A DNA stretch of 64,000 bases from NCBI RefSeq assembly GCF_015710975.1, contig NZ_CP049783.1, forward strand, positions 1,919,501-1,983,500, read 5' to 3'. This document shows, piece after piece, positions 44,455-53,114 of the stretch. Under the pieces are notes generated by a model. It did not search any database. It saw only the letters and a program-made list of their open reading frames with translations, and was not told the DNA's origin. The stretch is from Paenibacillus polymyxa. GTDB lineage: Bacteria > Bacillota > Bacilli > Paenibacillales > Paenibacillaceae. The position numbers and the translations under genes were made by a program. Numbering within the stretch: the stretch's first letter is position 1; each line of letters begins with the position of its first letter.

Positions 44455-45411
44455 ATGTTAAGAACTAAAGTGGGCAAGTTGGTGAGCAGCTTGGCGTTGG
44501 CGGGTGTGTTGTTATCTTCTGTTCTGGTCAACCAGGCTGATGCTGGCCTGGCAAATGGAAGCAAATTTCTGGGGAATATCATTGCGGGCAGTGTCCCTCC
44601 TAGTTACGGGACATACTGGAATCAAGTGACGCCGGAGAACTCGACTAAGTGGGAATCGGTTGAAGGCAGTCGTAACAACATGAACTGGTCGCAGGCGGAT
44701 ACCGCCTACAATTATGCCCGTAGCAATGGTTTCCCGTTCAAGTTCCATACGTTGGTATGGGGTGCCCAGGAGCCAGGATGGGTTAAAGGACTGTCGGCTG
44801 CTGATCAGAAAGCGGAAGTGACTCAGTGGATTAAAGCAGCAGGTCAACGCTATCCGAATGCGGCGTTTGTAGATGTGGTGAATGAGCCGTTGCATCAGAA
44901 GCCGTCCTACCGCAATGCCATTGGTGGTGACGGGTCGACCGGATGGGATTGGGTCATATGGTCGTTTCAACAGGCTAGACAAGCTTTCCCGAATGCCAAA
45001 CTGCATATAAATGATTATGGTATTATCAACGACCCTTCTTTAGCCGACCAATATGTCAATATTATTAATCAGCTCAAGAGTAGAGGCCTGATTGACGGTA
45101 TTGGCATTCAATGCCACCATTTCAGTATGGACAACGTCTCAGTCAACACGATGAATACTGTACTAAATAAGCTGTCGGCGACCGGGTTACCGATCTATGT
45201 GTCGGAACTGGATATAACTGGGGATGATAATACTCAACTTGCCAGATACAAAGAGAAGTTTCCAGTCCTTTGGCAAAACCCCTCAGTGAAGGGAGTTACG
45301 CTTTGGGGGTATATCCAAGGACAAACTTGGAAAGATGGTACACATCTGCTGAACTCTAACGGCACGGAACGCCCCGCGCTCCAATGGTTGAGACAGTATC
45401 TGAAGAGATAA
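44455..45411 (+). CDS. Secreted endo-1,4-beta-xylanase, GH10
   Basis: The 318-residue precursor has a signal peptide (basic start, hydrophobic LVSSLALAGVLLSSVLV, cleavage after QADA at 30). The mature protein is a single GH10 barrel: the general acid Glu144 in VDVVNEPLH and the nucleophile Glu251 in YVSELDITGDD, with KFHTLVWGAQEPGW and VKGVTLWGYIQGQTW also typical. There is no carbohydrate-binding or SLH module, so it should be a free enzyme. It cuts xylan backbones. The gene stands alone with a cre site, GAGGAGG-type RBS and terminator. Confidence 0.95.
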   Translation: MLRTKVGKLVSSLALAGVLLSSVLVNQADAGLANGSKFLGNIIAGSVPPSYGTYWNQVTPENSTKWESVEGSRNNMNWSQADTAYNYARSNGFPFKFHTLVWGAQEPGWVKGLSAADQKAEVTQWIKAAGQRYPNAAFVDVVNEPLHQKPSYRNAIGGDGSTGWDWVIWSFQQARQAFPNAKLHINDYGIINDPSLADQYVNIINQLKSRGLIDGIGIQCHHFSMDNVSVNTMNTVLNKLSATGLPIYVSELDITGDDNTQLARYKEKFPVLWQNPSVKGVTLWGYIQGQTWKDGTHLLNSNGTERPALQWLRQYLKR

Positions 45412-45485
45412 GCTATAGGTGGCACTTAAAACCCAACAGATGCGGACTTTTGCTAAATATCCGGGCTGGGTAGTTGTTTATTTGA

Positions 45486-45528
45486 AGAAGTCTTGGCTGA
45501 AATGTTACACGCCCAAGGCTTCTTTTTA
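45486..45528 (+). terminator. Xylanase gene terminator
   Basis: AAGAAGtCTTGGC pairs with GCCAAGgCTTCTT-type sequence (45511-45523), followed by TTTTATT. Confidence 0.75.
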
Positions 45529-45561
45529 TTTAGCTTAAACGTATTTTTTACTTGAAATAAA

Positions 45562-45575
45562 ACCGTTCGGACGGT
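45562..45575. promoter_or_regulatory. Operator of the TetR-SMR unit
   Basis: ACCGT-TCGG-ACGGT is a perfect inverted repeat 25 bases before the TetR start, where it would block its own promoter. Confidence 0.6.
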
Positions 45576-45599
45576 ATAGTTAAATGGGCGGTGATCAGA

Positions 45600-46151
45600 A
45601 TGAACACAACTAAAAAAACATTAAAAAGAGAATTAATACTTAAAGCGGCTTCTATGATTGTGCAAGAAGAAGGAGTAGAAAAATTAACGTTAGAAGCGGT
45701 TGCTAAGAAAGCGGGAGTAAGTAAGGGAGGATTGCTTTACCATTTTCCGAATAAAGATGAATTGATTCTGGGAATGGTTGAACAGCTATCGACCAGCTTT
45801 ATCACTGAATTTAATGAAAGGGCAGAAAACGATACACATTCCCAAGGTAGATGGACTCGCGCTTATATGAATACGTCATTTTCCGGGTATCAGGATGCAA
45901 GTGACCTGTATACCGCTCTCTCGGCAGCACAATTTACGAACCCTCACATGCTCAAGCTGCTTCAGGATGAGTATGCGAATATCCAAAATAAAATCGAAAA
46001 CGACGAATTGGACCCGGTCCGTTCTACGATCGTCCGATTAGCTATAGACGGTTTGTGGTTTGCCGAAATGTTTGGACTTGCTCTTCCCAATGAAGAATTG
46101 AAGCAAAAAATTATAGAAGAATTAAAGACATATATAAAGGAGAATGAATGA
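45600..46151 (+). CDS. TetR-family repressor of an SMR efflux gene
   Basis: I start at the ATG at 45600, with GGCGGTGA upstream; a GTG nine bases earlier overlaps it. The 183-residue product has an HTH (LKAASMIVQEEGVEKLTLEA, then AGVSKGGLLYHFPNKDELI), the QacR/BetI-like kind with 'GGLLYHF'. The C-terminal half is helical. It overlaps the SMR gene by 4 bases (ATGA type), so the two are one operon. Binding of a cationic drug by the repressor would switch on its own export pump. Confidence 0.88.
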   Translation: MNTTKKTLKRELILKAASMIVQEEGVEKLTLEAVAKKAGVSKGGLLYHFPNKDELILGMVEQLSTSFITEFNERAENDTHSQGRWTRAYMNTSFSGYQDASDLYTALSAAQFTNPHMLKLLQDEYANIQNKIENDELDPVRSTIVRLAIDGLWFAEMFGLALPNEELKQKIIEELKTYIKENE

Positions 46152-46522
46152 TGGCTTATTTTTTCTTGGCAATCTCTATTGCTAGTGAGCTTATTGGTAC
46201 TTCAATGCTTAAAGCTTCAGAAGGTTTTACGAGACTGTATCCCACTCTATTCACGATTGTCGCGTTTGTAATCTCTTTCTTCTTTATTTCACTAACCCTC
46301 AAGACACTTCCTCTTAATATGACCTATGCCATCTGGTCAGGGGTGGGGGCTGTTGCTACAACGGTGATTTCAGTATTGATTTGGAAGGAGAAAATCAATA
46401 CAGGGAGTATCGTAGGGATTGCTTTAATTGTTATTGGCGTGGTGGTATTGAACCTATTTGGTGCAGGACATGGTGAGGCCAAAGGAACAACAGAAGTAAC
46501 CAGTTCAATTGTCCAAAAATGA
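46148..46522 (+). CDS. Small multidrug resistance (SMR) efflux protein
   Basis: The 124-residue protein has four membrane helices. It begins AYFFLAISIASELIGTSMLK with the essential membrane-embedded Glu (Glu15) of EmrE/QacC proteins, then LPLNMTYAIWSGVGAVATTV, the SMR signature. Export of quaternary ammonium cations in exchange for protons is expected. The tail after helix 4 is longer than usual by about 15 polar residues. SMR pumps act as dimers; only one subunit gene is present, so it should be a homodimer. Translation is coupled to the TetR gene. Confidence 0.92.
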   Translation: MMAYFFLAISIASELIGTSMLKASEGFTRLYPTLFTIVAFVISFFFISLTLKTLPLNMTYAIWSGVGAVATTVISVLIWKEKINTGSIVGIALIVIGVVVLNLFGAGHGEAKGTTEVTSSIVQK

Positions 46523-46553
46523 AAAAGTATAATATCACTCCAGTTTGTAAAGA

Positions 46554-46616
46554 GGCGGTAGATCCTCACTTATCGACTTAGAGATTCTAAGAAAGATAAG
46601 TGGGGGATCTACCGCC
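46554..46616. terminator. Long hairpin between convergent SMR and gntP genes
   Basis: GGCGGTAGATC...CACTTATC pairs with GATAAGTG...GATCTACCGCC (about 20 base pairs, with an inner CTTAGA/TCTAAG stem). No T run is seen on the plus strand. Probably a bidirectional terminator or transcript-protecting hairpin. Confidence 0.6.
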
Positions 46617-46629
46617 CGGAAATCATGGC

Positions 46630-47976
46630 TTATACGAATAAACTTAGTACTAAGATGAATCCTAATCCGGCTACAGAAATAATGGTCTCAAGCAATGTCC
46701 AGGTGGCAAAGGTTTCTTTCATGCTTAAACCAAAATACTCTTTAAACATCCAGAACCCGGCATCGTTAACATGTGAAGCTATTAAGCTACCCGCTCCCGT
46801 GGCAAGCACGACTAAAGCAAGATTAACGTCAGATTGTCCTAACATCGGAATTACTAAACCAGCGGTTGTTAAGGCTGCAACAGTCGCAGAACCTAGGGAA
46901 ATACGTAAGATTGCAGCGATGATCCAGGCCAGCAGGATGGGTGATAATGTAGTTCCATTGAATAAATCGGCTACATAGTCACCTACGCCGCCATTAATGA
47001 GTACTTGTTTGAAGGCTCCGCCTCCCCCAATGATCAAGAGCATCATCCCAATATGAGTAATAGCAGTTGTACAAGATGCCATTACATCTTTGATTGGAAT
47101 TTTTCTTGCGATTCCCATGGTATAGACGGCAACCAGTAAGGAAATCAACATGGATGTTGATGCATCACCAATAAAACGGATAGCTGCCAGTAAACTATTA
47201 TCCTCAAATCCCATTGTTTTTTGAAACAAGGTAATAATCGTAGCAATCGACATTAAAATGACAGGAAGCATTGCCGTAAATACACTGATTCCGAATCCAG
47301 GAGTTTCCTCAGACTTAAATACTTTCTGTTCACCTAAAGAGGCAATATTACCGGTTTTCGTAAATGATGCAGGTACGAGTTTTTTGGCAAGCTTCGTAAA
47401 TACAGGGCCAGCCAAAATAACGGTTGGGATAGCAATAATGAAGCCATAAAGTAAAACCTCACCAAGGTTGGCGCCATATTCACCAGCAATCACGGTTGGT
47501 CCTGGATGTGGAGGTAAGAAACCATGTGTGACGGATAAAGCAGCGACCATCGGAATACCGAGATATAAGATAGAAACCTTTAATTCTTTTGAAATGGCAA
47601 ATACAATTGGGATTAATAATACTAACCCTACTTCAAAAAATAACGCAATCCCGATAATGAATGTAGCAGCTACGACCGCCCATTGAATATTTTTTTCACC
47701 AAATTTGTCAACGAGGGTCATGGCAATTCTTTGGGCACCACCAGAATCCGCGATCAACTTCCCTAACATCGCTCCGAGTCCAAAGATTAACGCTAAGTGA
47801 CCCAATGTTCCGCCCAATCCAGCTTCAATGGTTTTAACAATTTCCTCTAATGGCATTCCAAGGGCTAAGGCTACACCGAACGATACAATGATTAAGGAAA
47901 TGAAGGTGTTTAATTTGAAGCCCATGATTAAAACGAGTAATGCTAAAATTCCAATCCCTACAACGACTAATGGCAT
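46630..47976 (-). CDS. gntP: Gluconate permease
   Basis: The 448-residue GntP-family permease has about 12-14 membrane helices. Landmarks are HLALIFGLGAMLGKLIADSG near residue 57-76, 'GFLPPHPGPTVIAGEYGANL' and, near the end, GSLIASHVNDAGFWMFKEYF. It brings in D-gluconate with protons. It follows gntK by 26 bases as third gene of gntRKP. Codon use is more A+T-rich than in the second GntP gene at 50480, and the protein resembles the Bacillus form. gntZ, which ends the operon in B. subtilis, is absent. Confidence 0.92.
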   Translation of the reverse strand: MPLVVVGIGILALLVLIMGFKLNTFISLIIVSFGVALALGMPLEEIVKTIEAGLGGTLGHLALIFGLGAMLGKLIADSGGAQRIAMTLVDKFGEKNIQWAVVAATFIIGIALFFEVGLVLLIPIVFAISKELKVSILYLGIPMVAALSVTHGFLPPHPGPTVIAGEYGANLGEVLLYGFIIAIPTVILAGPVFTKLAKKLVPASFTKTGNIASLGEQKVFKSEETPGFGISVFTAMLPVILMSIATIITLFQKTMGFEDNSLLAAIRFIGDASTSMLISLLVAVYTMGIARKIPIKDVMASCTTAITHIGMMLLIIGGGGAFKQVLINGGVGDYVADLFNGTTLSPILLAWIIAAILRISLGSATVAALTTAGLVIPMLGQSDVNLALVVLATGAGSLIASHVNDAGFWMFKEYFGLSMKETFATWTLLETIISVAGLGFILVLSLFV

Positions 47977-48002
47977 TGTAATTACCCCCTGTATTTATCC
48001 TT

Positions 48003-49541
48003 TTAGTGTTTAATTAAGCCTCTTTGGTAATGAGCAATCCGTGTATAATCTTCTTCCAATACTCTGGATAGGTTAATGAAAATCGGTAGCAACTTCCTAT
48101 ATTCCTTGGTTGCTTCTTCTTTGGGTGCATGTTTGTTGGTACTGCCAATCATTTCAGAAACCACTTCAAATGATTGGATTTTTCCAGTGGCATACAAGCC
48201 TAAAATACAAGCTCCTAGACAAGAACTTTCGTAGCTTTCTGGAACGACGACTTCAGATGCGAATATATCAGACATCATTTGCCGCCAAACATCTGACCTT
48301 GCAAAGCCTCCTGTAGCTTGGATTCGGGTCACGGGACCATCCATGCATTCGGTTAAGGCCAAAAATACGGTGTATAAATTGTAAATGACTCCTTCTAAGG
48401 CTGCGCGAATCATATGTTCTTTCTTATGCGACATCGTTAAACCGAAGAATGAGCCACGTACGTCTGGATTCCATAAGGGAGCACGTTCACCAGCTAGGTA
48501 GGGATGGAATAACAATCCATCAGACCCGGGCCTTACGCGTTCAGCAATTTTGGTTAACACATCATATGGATCAATTCCTAGTCGTTTCGCTGTTTCTACT
48601 TCTGATGAGGCAAGCTCGTCACGAATCCAGCGAAGAACCATCCCGCCATTGTTTACCGGTCCGCCAATGACCCAGTGCTTTTCCGTTAAGGCATAACAAA
48701 ATATTCTTCCCTTTTCATCTGTTTGCGGCTTGTCTATGATGGTTCGAATGGCACCGCTTGTCCCAATAGTGACGGCAACTTCGCCTTTTCGTATCGCATT
48801 GACACCTAGATTAGAGAGAACTCCATCGCTGGCCCCAATGACAAATGGTGTTTGTGGATCGATCCCCATCTTTTTTGCTAAATCTGAATTACAGTCGGTA
48901 AATATTTTGGTTGTGGGCACGAGCTCAGATAGTTGAGAAGGGGTTATACCCGCAATTTTTAATGCTTCTTCATCCCAATCCAGCTTTTCGAGATTCATCA
49001 TGCCCATGGCTGAAGCTAGGGAATAATCAACAACATATAAATCAAAGATTTTTTTGAAAATGTATTCTTTAATTCCGATATATTTTTTAACTTTGATAGC
49101 GATTTCAGGAAGGTCATTCACAATCCAAGCTATTTTAGTTAAGGGTGACATGGGGTGGATGGGTGTTCCTGTTCGTCTGTAGACCTCTTGGCCGTTCAAC
49201 TCCTCTTTTATTTGATGTGCCCACGCTTCACTGCGATTATCTGCCCAAGTGATACAAGGCGTAAGTGGTTGATCATGTTCATCCATGGCAATGACACTAT
49301 GCATGGCACTGCTAAATGAAACAAACGATAGTTTTTTTTGTGAGTGATGTTTCATGATATTCGAAGTCGCTTGTAGGACTACTTGAAAAATCTCCTCAGG
49401 ATTTTGTTCAGCTGTCGCTATATCTGGTGTATAAAGCGGGTACCCGATATTTTCTTGTTGGATAACTTCGCCTTTGTCACTGAATAAAACGGCCTTCGTA
49501 CTGGTGGTTCCGATATCTATACCTAACATGTAGTTAGTCAT
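48003..49541 (-). CDS. gntK: Gluconokinase (FGGY family)
   Basis: The 512-residue kinase makes 6-phosphogluconate. It opens with MLGIDIGTTSTKAVLFSDKG (phosphate-1 motif). Other landmarks are FSSAMHSVIAMD, ITWADNRSEAWA, 'VTIGTSGAIRTIIDKPQTDE' and the C-terminal 'IQATGGFARSDVWRQMMSDI'. It overlaps the end of gntR by 8 bases. Its product would enter the pentose phosphate pathway by a 6-phosphogluconate dehydrogenase encoded elsewhere. Confidence 0.94.
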   Translation of the reverse strand: MTNYMLGIDIGTTSTKAVLFSDKGEVIQQENIGYPLYTPDIATAEQNPEEIFQVVLQATSNIMKHHSQKKLSFVSFSSAMHSVIAMDEHDQPLTPCITWADNRSEAWAHQIKEELNGQEVYRRTGTPIHPMSPLTKIAWIVNDLPEIAIKVKKYIGIKEYIFKKIFDLYVVDYSLASAMGMMNLEKLDWDEEALKIAGITPSQLSELVPTTKIFTDCNSDLAKKMGIDPQTPFVIGASDGVLSNLGVNAIRKGEVAVTIGTSGAIRTIIDKPQTDEKGRIFCYALTEKHWVIGGPVNNGGMVLRWIRDELASSEVETAKRLGIDPYDVLTKIAERVRPGSDGLLFHPYLAGERAPLWNPDVRGSFFGLTMSHKKEHMIRAALEGVIYNLYTVFLALTECMDGPVTRIQATGGFARSDVWRQMMSDIFASEVVVPESYESSCLGACILGLYATGKIQSFEVVSEMIGSTNKHAPKEEATKEYRKLLPIFINLSRVLEEDYTRIAHYQRGLIKH

Positions 49542-50265
49542 TTTGTGGCACGACTCCTTTGGACAGCAGTTGTTGGGACATCCATAAGTCTTCTACTTTA
49601 CCTTGAACATCATCAAAGTTTTCATGTAAAGACTTAATCATAAGGTCTCTATCTTTTGCCTGGATTGCTTCAATATAAAGCTCATGATTCTTTACAATCC
49701 GTGTAAAGTCTTCATACTTTTCTTTGAAGCGCATACGCATCGACAACAGAATGAGACTTTCCATCACGGGCTTTAGGTTATTCCAGATCATCAGGATGTA
49801 TGAATGATTAACTGCACGAATAATCGTTTCATGGAACAAGACATCTTGATATGAAAACTCATCGGCATCACTATATTTGACTGCGACTTTCATCATTTCG
49901 AGTATTTTACTAAGTTCCTTTGCTAAGTCATGAGTGTCCATCTTTATAAGACGTTCAAATACGAAGGATTCTATAAGTAGACGAACATCATAAATTTCTT
50001 CTATTTCTTTCTCTGATAGACCAATAACGACCGCACCCATTCTTTCGAGTCGGATGATATTTTCGGAGGCCAGTATTTTTAACGCTTCACGAATAGGTGA
50101 GCGACTTACAGCAAAATCAGCAGCTAATTTATTTTCAGATAGTATGGTACCGCTTTCAATTGCGCCAGAAATGATGCGCATTCTAAGCTCGGATGTTACA
50201 CGATCCCCAGCAGAGGCTTTGAGAAGCCATTTGGAGGGATATAGGAATTCACTGGACAGAACCAT
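49534..50265 (-). CDS. gntR: GntR, gluconate operon repressor
   Basis: The 243-residue FadR/FCD-type GntR protein has a winged HTH at residues 20-85 (GAIESGTILSENKLAADFAV, then SRSPIREALKILASENIIRL) and an FCD ligand domain (YDVRLLIESFVFERLIKMDT on). It has the same length and, by memory, a very similar sequence to B. subtilis GntR, including ERMGAVVIGL. It represses the operon until gluconate binds. It is first in the operon and acts on the palindrome at its own promoter. GAGAAGGTGA forms the RBS. Confidence 0.94.
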   Translation of the reverse strand: MVLSSEFLYPSKWLLKASAGDRVTSELRMRIISGAIESGTILSENKLAADFAVSRSPIREALKILASENIIRLERMGAVVIGLSEKEIEEIYDVRLLIESFVFERLIKMDTHDLAKELSKILEMMKVAVKYSDADEFSYQDVLFHETIIRAVNHSYILMIWNNLKPVMESLILLSMRMRFKEKYEDFTRIVKNHELYIEAIQAKDRDLMIKSLHENFDDVQGKVEDLWMSQQLLSKGVVPQND

Positions 50266-50290
50266 AAATTCACCTTCTCATTAATCAAGT

Positions 50291-50343
50291 ATACTTGTAT
50301 ACAAGTATTATAATCTAAAATTTTAAATTTGCAAGCGTATTCA
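50291..50343 (-). promoter_or_regulatory. gnt promoter, GntR operator and cre-like site
   Basis: On the minus strand TTGCAA (50334-50329) and TATAAT (50312-50307) are 16 bases apart. ATACTTGTATACAAGTAT (50291-50308), a perfect 18-base palindrome, overlaps the -10 and start; it is the B. subtilis GntR operator as I recall it. TGCAAGCGTATTCA (50330-50343) matches cre at 12 of 14 positions and overlaps the -35. Confidence 0.8.
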
Positions 50344-50441
50344 TTAAATTGATTTTGTGAGCCTGTTCGGTCCTTTTTGTGCAAATGCACAATCAATTTC
50401 GTCTGTTCTTCAATATAATTCACACGCTGCAATCGATATAA

Positions 50442-50455
50442 TGAAAGCGTAATCA
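50442..50455 (+). promoter_or_regulatory. cre-like site upstream of the second GntP gene
   Basis: TGAAAGCGTAATCA matches the cre consensus at 13 of 14 positions. It overlaps a -10-like TATAAT (50437-50442), 38 bases before the start codon. Confidence 0.6.
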
Positions 50456-50479
50456 AAAATTGCCCGGGGGGTTAGACAG

Positions 50480-51775
50480 ATGGAAGGGTTAACGATCAGT
50501 TGGATAGGAGCTCTAGCAGGGCTGGCTATTGCAATTATTTTGATATTAAGAAAGCTGAATCCGGTTTACGCTTTATTTTTGGGAGCTATTGTAGGCGCTT
50601 TATTGGGCGGAGCCAATCTGGAGCAAACGATCAGCGTATTAATTAGTGGTACGCAAAGTGTGATGGGGACGGTCATTCGTGTGCTCGCGGCCGGTGTATT
50701 AGCAGGCGTGATGATGGAGTCTGGGGCAGCGGAGACAATTGCACAGGCTATTGTAAAGAAGTTTGGCGGCAGTAAAGCGATCCTTGCCCTAGCGTTAGCG
50801 ACGATGATTATTACAGCAGTAGGCGTATTTATTCCCGTCGCAGTGCTAATCGTGGCACCTATTGCTTTGTCGGTTGGGAACAAAATGGGGATTTCCAAGC
50901 TGGCTCTCCTGCTGGCCTTGTCTGGAGGCGGAAAGGCGGGAAACATTATCTCTCCAAATCCCAATACGATTGCGGCAGCACGCGGGTTTAATCTGGATTT
51001 AAGCCACGTGATGTTGGCGGGTGTGGTGCCCGCGATATGCGGATTAATCATGACTGTTCTGGTGGCGTCTATGTTAAAAAACAAGGGCGTGAAGGTATCC
51101 GAACAGGATATTATGGATAGTGATGTCGATACGTCGAAGTACCCGGCATTGGGACGGGCGATTGTAGCTCCGGTGGTAGCCGTTATTTTGCTGATGATTA
51201 ACCCGATTGGTTCCATCTCTGGCATTGAAGCACTGTCGAATTTCAAGGTCGACGCGATGTACATTCTGCCGATTGCCGGGATTGTGGGTATGCTGGCCAT
51301 GGGACAAGGTCGCAATATTCTGAAGTATTCGGCTTCCGGTTTGAATAAAATGACGGCAACCGTGCTCATCTTGATCGGTGCAGGCGGAATTGCGGGTCTG
51401 ATATCTGCGTCTAATTTATCTGCTCAGGTAGTTGGCTTGATTGAGGCTTCGGGAGTTTCTGGCACATTTTTGGCACCGCTTGCAGGGATTCTGATGGCGG
51501 CCGCCACAGCATCGACTTCAACTGGCGTTATTTTGGCGACTGGCTCGTTTGGGGAAGCCATTCTGAACATGGGGACAGCCCCGTTAGCTGCTGCTGTTAT
51601 GGTGCATACAGGAGCTACCGTCATTGATTCCTTGCCACAGGGCAACTATTTCCACGTTACGGCAGACAGCATGAAAATGAGCATTAAGCAACGGATGGGA
51701 TTAATCCCTTATGAAGCTATTGTGGGCGGAACTATGGCGATTGTAGCAACCATATTGTATGGATTCATACTTTAA
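50480..51775 (+). CDS. GntP-family permease, probably for D-glycerate
   Basis: The 431-residue GntP-family protein has 12 or more helices. Landmarks are 'LNPVYALFLGAIVGALLGG', VLAAGVLAGVMMESGAAETI, GGGKAGNIISPNPNTIAAAR and STGVILATGSFGEAILNM. It is clearly diverged from the gluconate permease at 46630. It is followed at 21 bases by glycerate kinase and lies near a CdaR-type regulator, which points to glycerate (or a sugar diacid product) as its substrate. GGGGGG is the RBS. The sequence is G+C-richer than the divergent gnt genes. Confidence 0.85.
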   Translation: MEGLTISWIGALAGLAIAIILILRKLNPVYALFLGAIVGALLGGANLEQTISVLISGTQSVMGTVIRVLAAGVLAGVMMESGAAETIAQAIVKKFGGSKAILALALATMIITAVGVFIPVAVLIVAPIALSVGNKMGISKLALLLALSGGGKAGNIISPNPNTIAAARGFNLDLSHVMLAGVVPAICGLIMTVLVASMLKNKGVKVSEQDIMDSDVDTSKYPALGRAIVAPVVAVILLMINPIGSISGIEALSNFKVDAMYILPIAGIVGMLAMGQGRNILKYSASGLNKMTATVLILIGAGGIAGLISASNLSAQVVGLIEASGVSGTFLAPLAGILMAAATASTSTGVILATGSFGEAILNMGTAPLAAAVMVHTGATVIDSLPQGNYFHVTADSMKMSIKQRMGLIPYEAIVGGTMAIVATILYGFIL

Positions 51776-51796
51776 TATTCACGATGGGGTGACAAA

Positions 51797-52942
51797 ATGA
51801 GAGAGAAAACATTTGTACTGGCACCGGATTCTTTTAAAGAAAGCATGACGGCAAAGGAAGTGTGCATCGCAATGGAGAAAGGATTGCGCAAGGTCTATCC
51901 GACAGCCCATTATGTCCACGTTCCGATGGCAGACGGTGGTGAAGGAACAGTGCAGTCACTGGTGGATGCGACAGGCGGGCAGCTTCGTTACATGGAGGTG
52001 ACAGGACCGCTTGGAGAACCTGTAAAAGCGGCATATGGCTTGCTGGGAGACGGCACCACTGCGGCAATCGAAATGGCATCTGCCAGTGGAATCCATCTGG
52101 TTAATAAGGACAATAAAAACCCGTTAAAGACAACAACCTATGGTACGGGTGAGTTAATACGTGAGTGTCTGAACCAGGGAATTCGAAAAATTATCATCGG
52201 CATTGGCGGAAGTGCGACGAATGATGGCGGTACAGGTATGGCGGAAGCGCTGGGGGCTAGATTTCTGGATGCGGCAGGCAATACTCTTCCACGCGGCGGC
52301 GGCAGTTTGGGCGAGCTGGACAGCATTGATATTTCATCACTGGATGACCGCTTGCAGCAGGTGCAATTGATTGTAGCCTGTGATGTGACAAACCCGTTAT
52401 GTGGGGAGCATGGGGCATCTCGTGTATTCGGCCCACAAAAAGGGGCAACCCCGGAAATGGTGCAGCAACTGGATGCTAATCTTGCCCATTATGCGGATGT
52501 GGTGAAGCAGCAGCTGGGCAAGGATGTGCGCGATCTTCCAGGCGCGGGTGCAGCAGGCGGATTGGGCGCCGGTTTATTGATTTTTACTCAGGCGGCGCTA
52601 CAAAAGGGCATTGAAATCGTGATTGAATACACTGGCTTAAAGCAGAAGCTAGCCACGGCCGATATCGTATTGACGGGAGAAGGCGGCATTGATTTTCAGA
52701 CCAAATTCGGTAAAACTCCGTATGGAGTAGCTCAGGCAGCCAAACAATCGGGCAAAAAGGTCATTGCGGTTGCAGGTTATATCGGGGAAGGGATCGACAC
52801 GCTATACAAGGAAGGAATAGATGCGGTGTTTGGCATCGTGCCGGGAGCCTCGGAGCTGGGTAAGCTTCTGGCCGAAGGGCCGCAAAACGTAGAGCGCACA
52901 TGCGAGAATATCGCAAGAGTGCTTCAAATCAGTGAGAAATGA
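51797..52942 (+). CDS. garK: Glycerate kinase, GarK/GlxK type
   Basis: The 381-residue type I glycerate kinase phosphorylates D-glycerate to 2-phosphoglycerate. It begins VLAPDSFKESMTAKEVCIAM. It has 'MADGGEGTVQSLVDATGG', the phosphate loop IIIGIGGSATNDGGTGMAEA, 'ACDVTNPLCGEHGASRVFGP' and LTGEGGIDFQTKFGKTPYGV. All are standard for the family. It is coupled to the GntP-type permease upstream, forming a take-up-and-phosphorylate pair. GGGGTGA lies 6 bases before the ATG. Confidence 0.94.
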   Translation: MREKTFVLAPDSFKESMTAKEVCIAMEKGLRKVYPTAHYVHVPMADGGEGTVQSLVDATGGQLRYMEVTGPLGEPVKAAYGLLGDGTTAAIEMASASGIHLVNKDNKNPLKTTTYGTGELIRECLNQGIRKIIIGIGGSATNDGGTGMAEALGARFLDAAGNTLPRGGGSLGELDSIDISSLDDRLQQVQLIVACDVTNPLCGEHGASRVFGPQKGATPEMVQQLDANLAHYADVVKQQLGKDVRDLPGAGAAGGLGAGLLIFTQAALQKGIEIVIEYTGLKQKLATADIVLTGEGGIDFQTKFGKTPYGVAQAAKQSGKKVIAVAGYIGEGIDTLYKEGIDAVFGIVPGASELGKLLAEGPQNVERTCENIARVLQISEK

Positions 52943-52999
52943 TCGGATTGATAGGCGAGGAACATAAAACGGCATAATATAATTACAATGGAATACGAG

Positions 53000-53070
53000 C
53001 GCTCGCCTGTAATCCCGGTTTTCATTAGCCAATGGAGATTGGCAGAAAAATTCGGGAGTGACGGCGAGCG
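53000..53070. terminator. Large nested hairpin between garK and cdaR
   Basis: CGCTCGCC (53000-53007) pairs with GGCGAGCG (53063-53070), with inner CCCG/CGGG and CCAAT/ATTGG stems. It ends the two convergent genes. AAAATAGG follows on the plus strand. Confidence 0.6.
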
Positions 53071-53114
53071 AAAATAGGATATAATCGCAGCATGATCTGG
53101 CGTGATACAGCAGT

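Noticed and set aside
50566..51369. Antisense ORF of 267 codons within the second GntP gene.
   Set aside because: The hydrophobic plus-strand codons give open antisense frames; the product is low in complexity and has no start signal.
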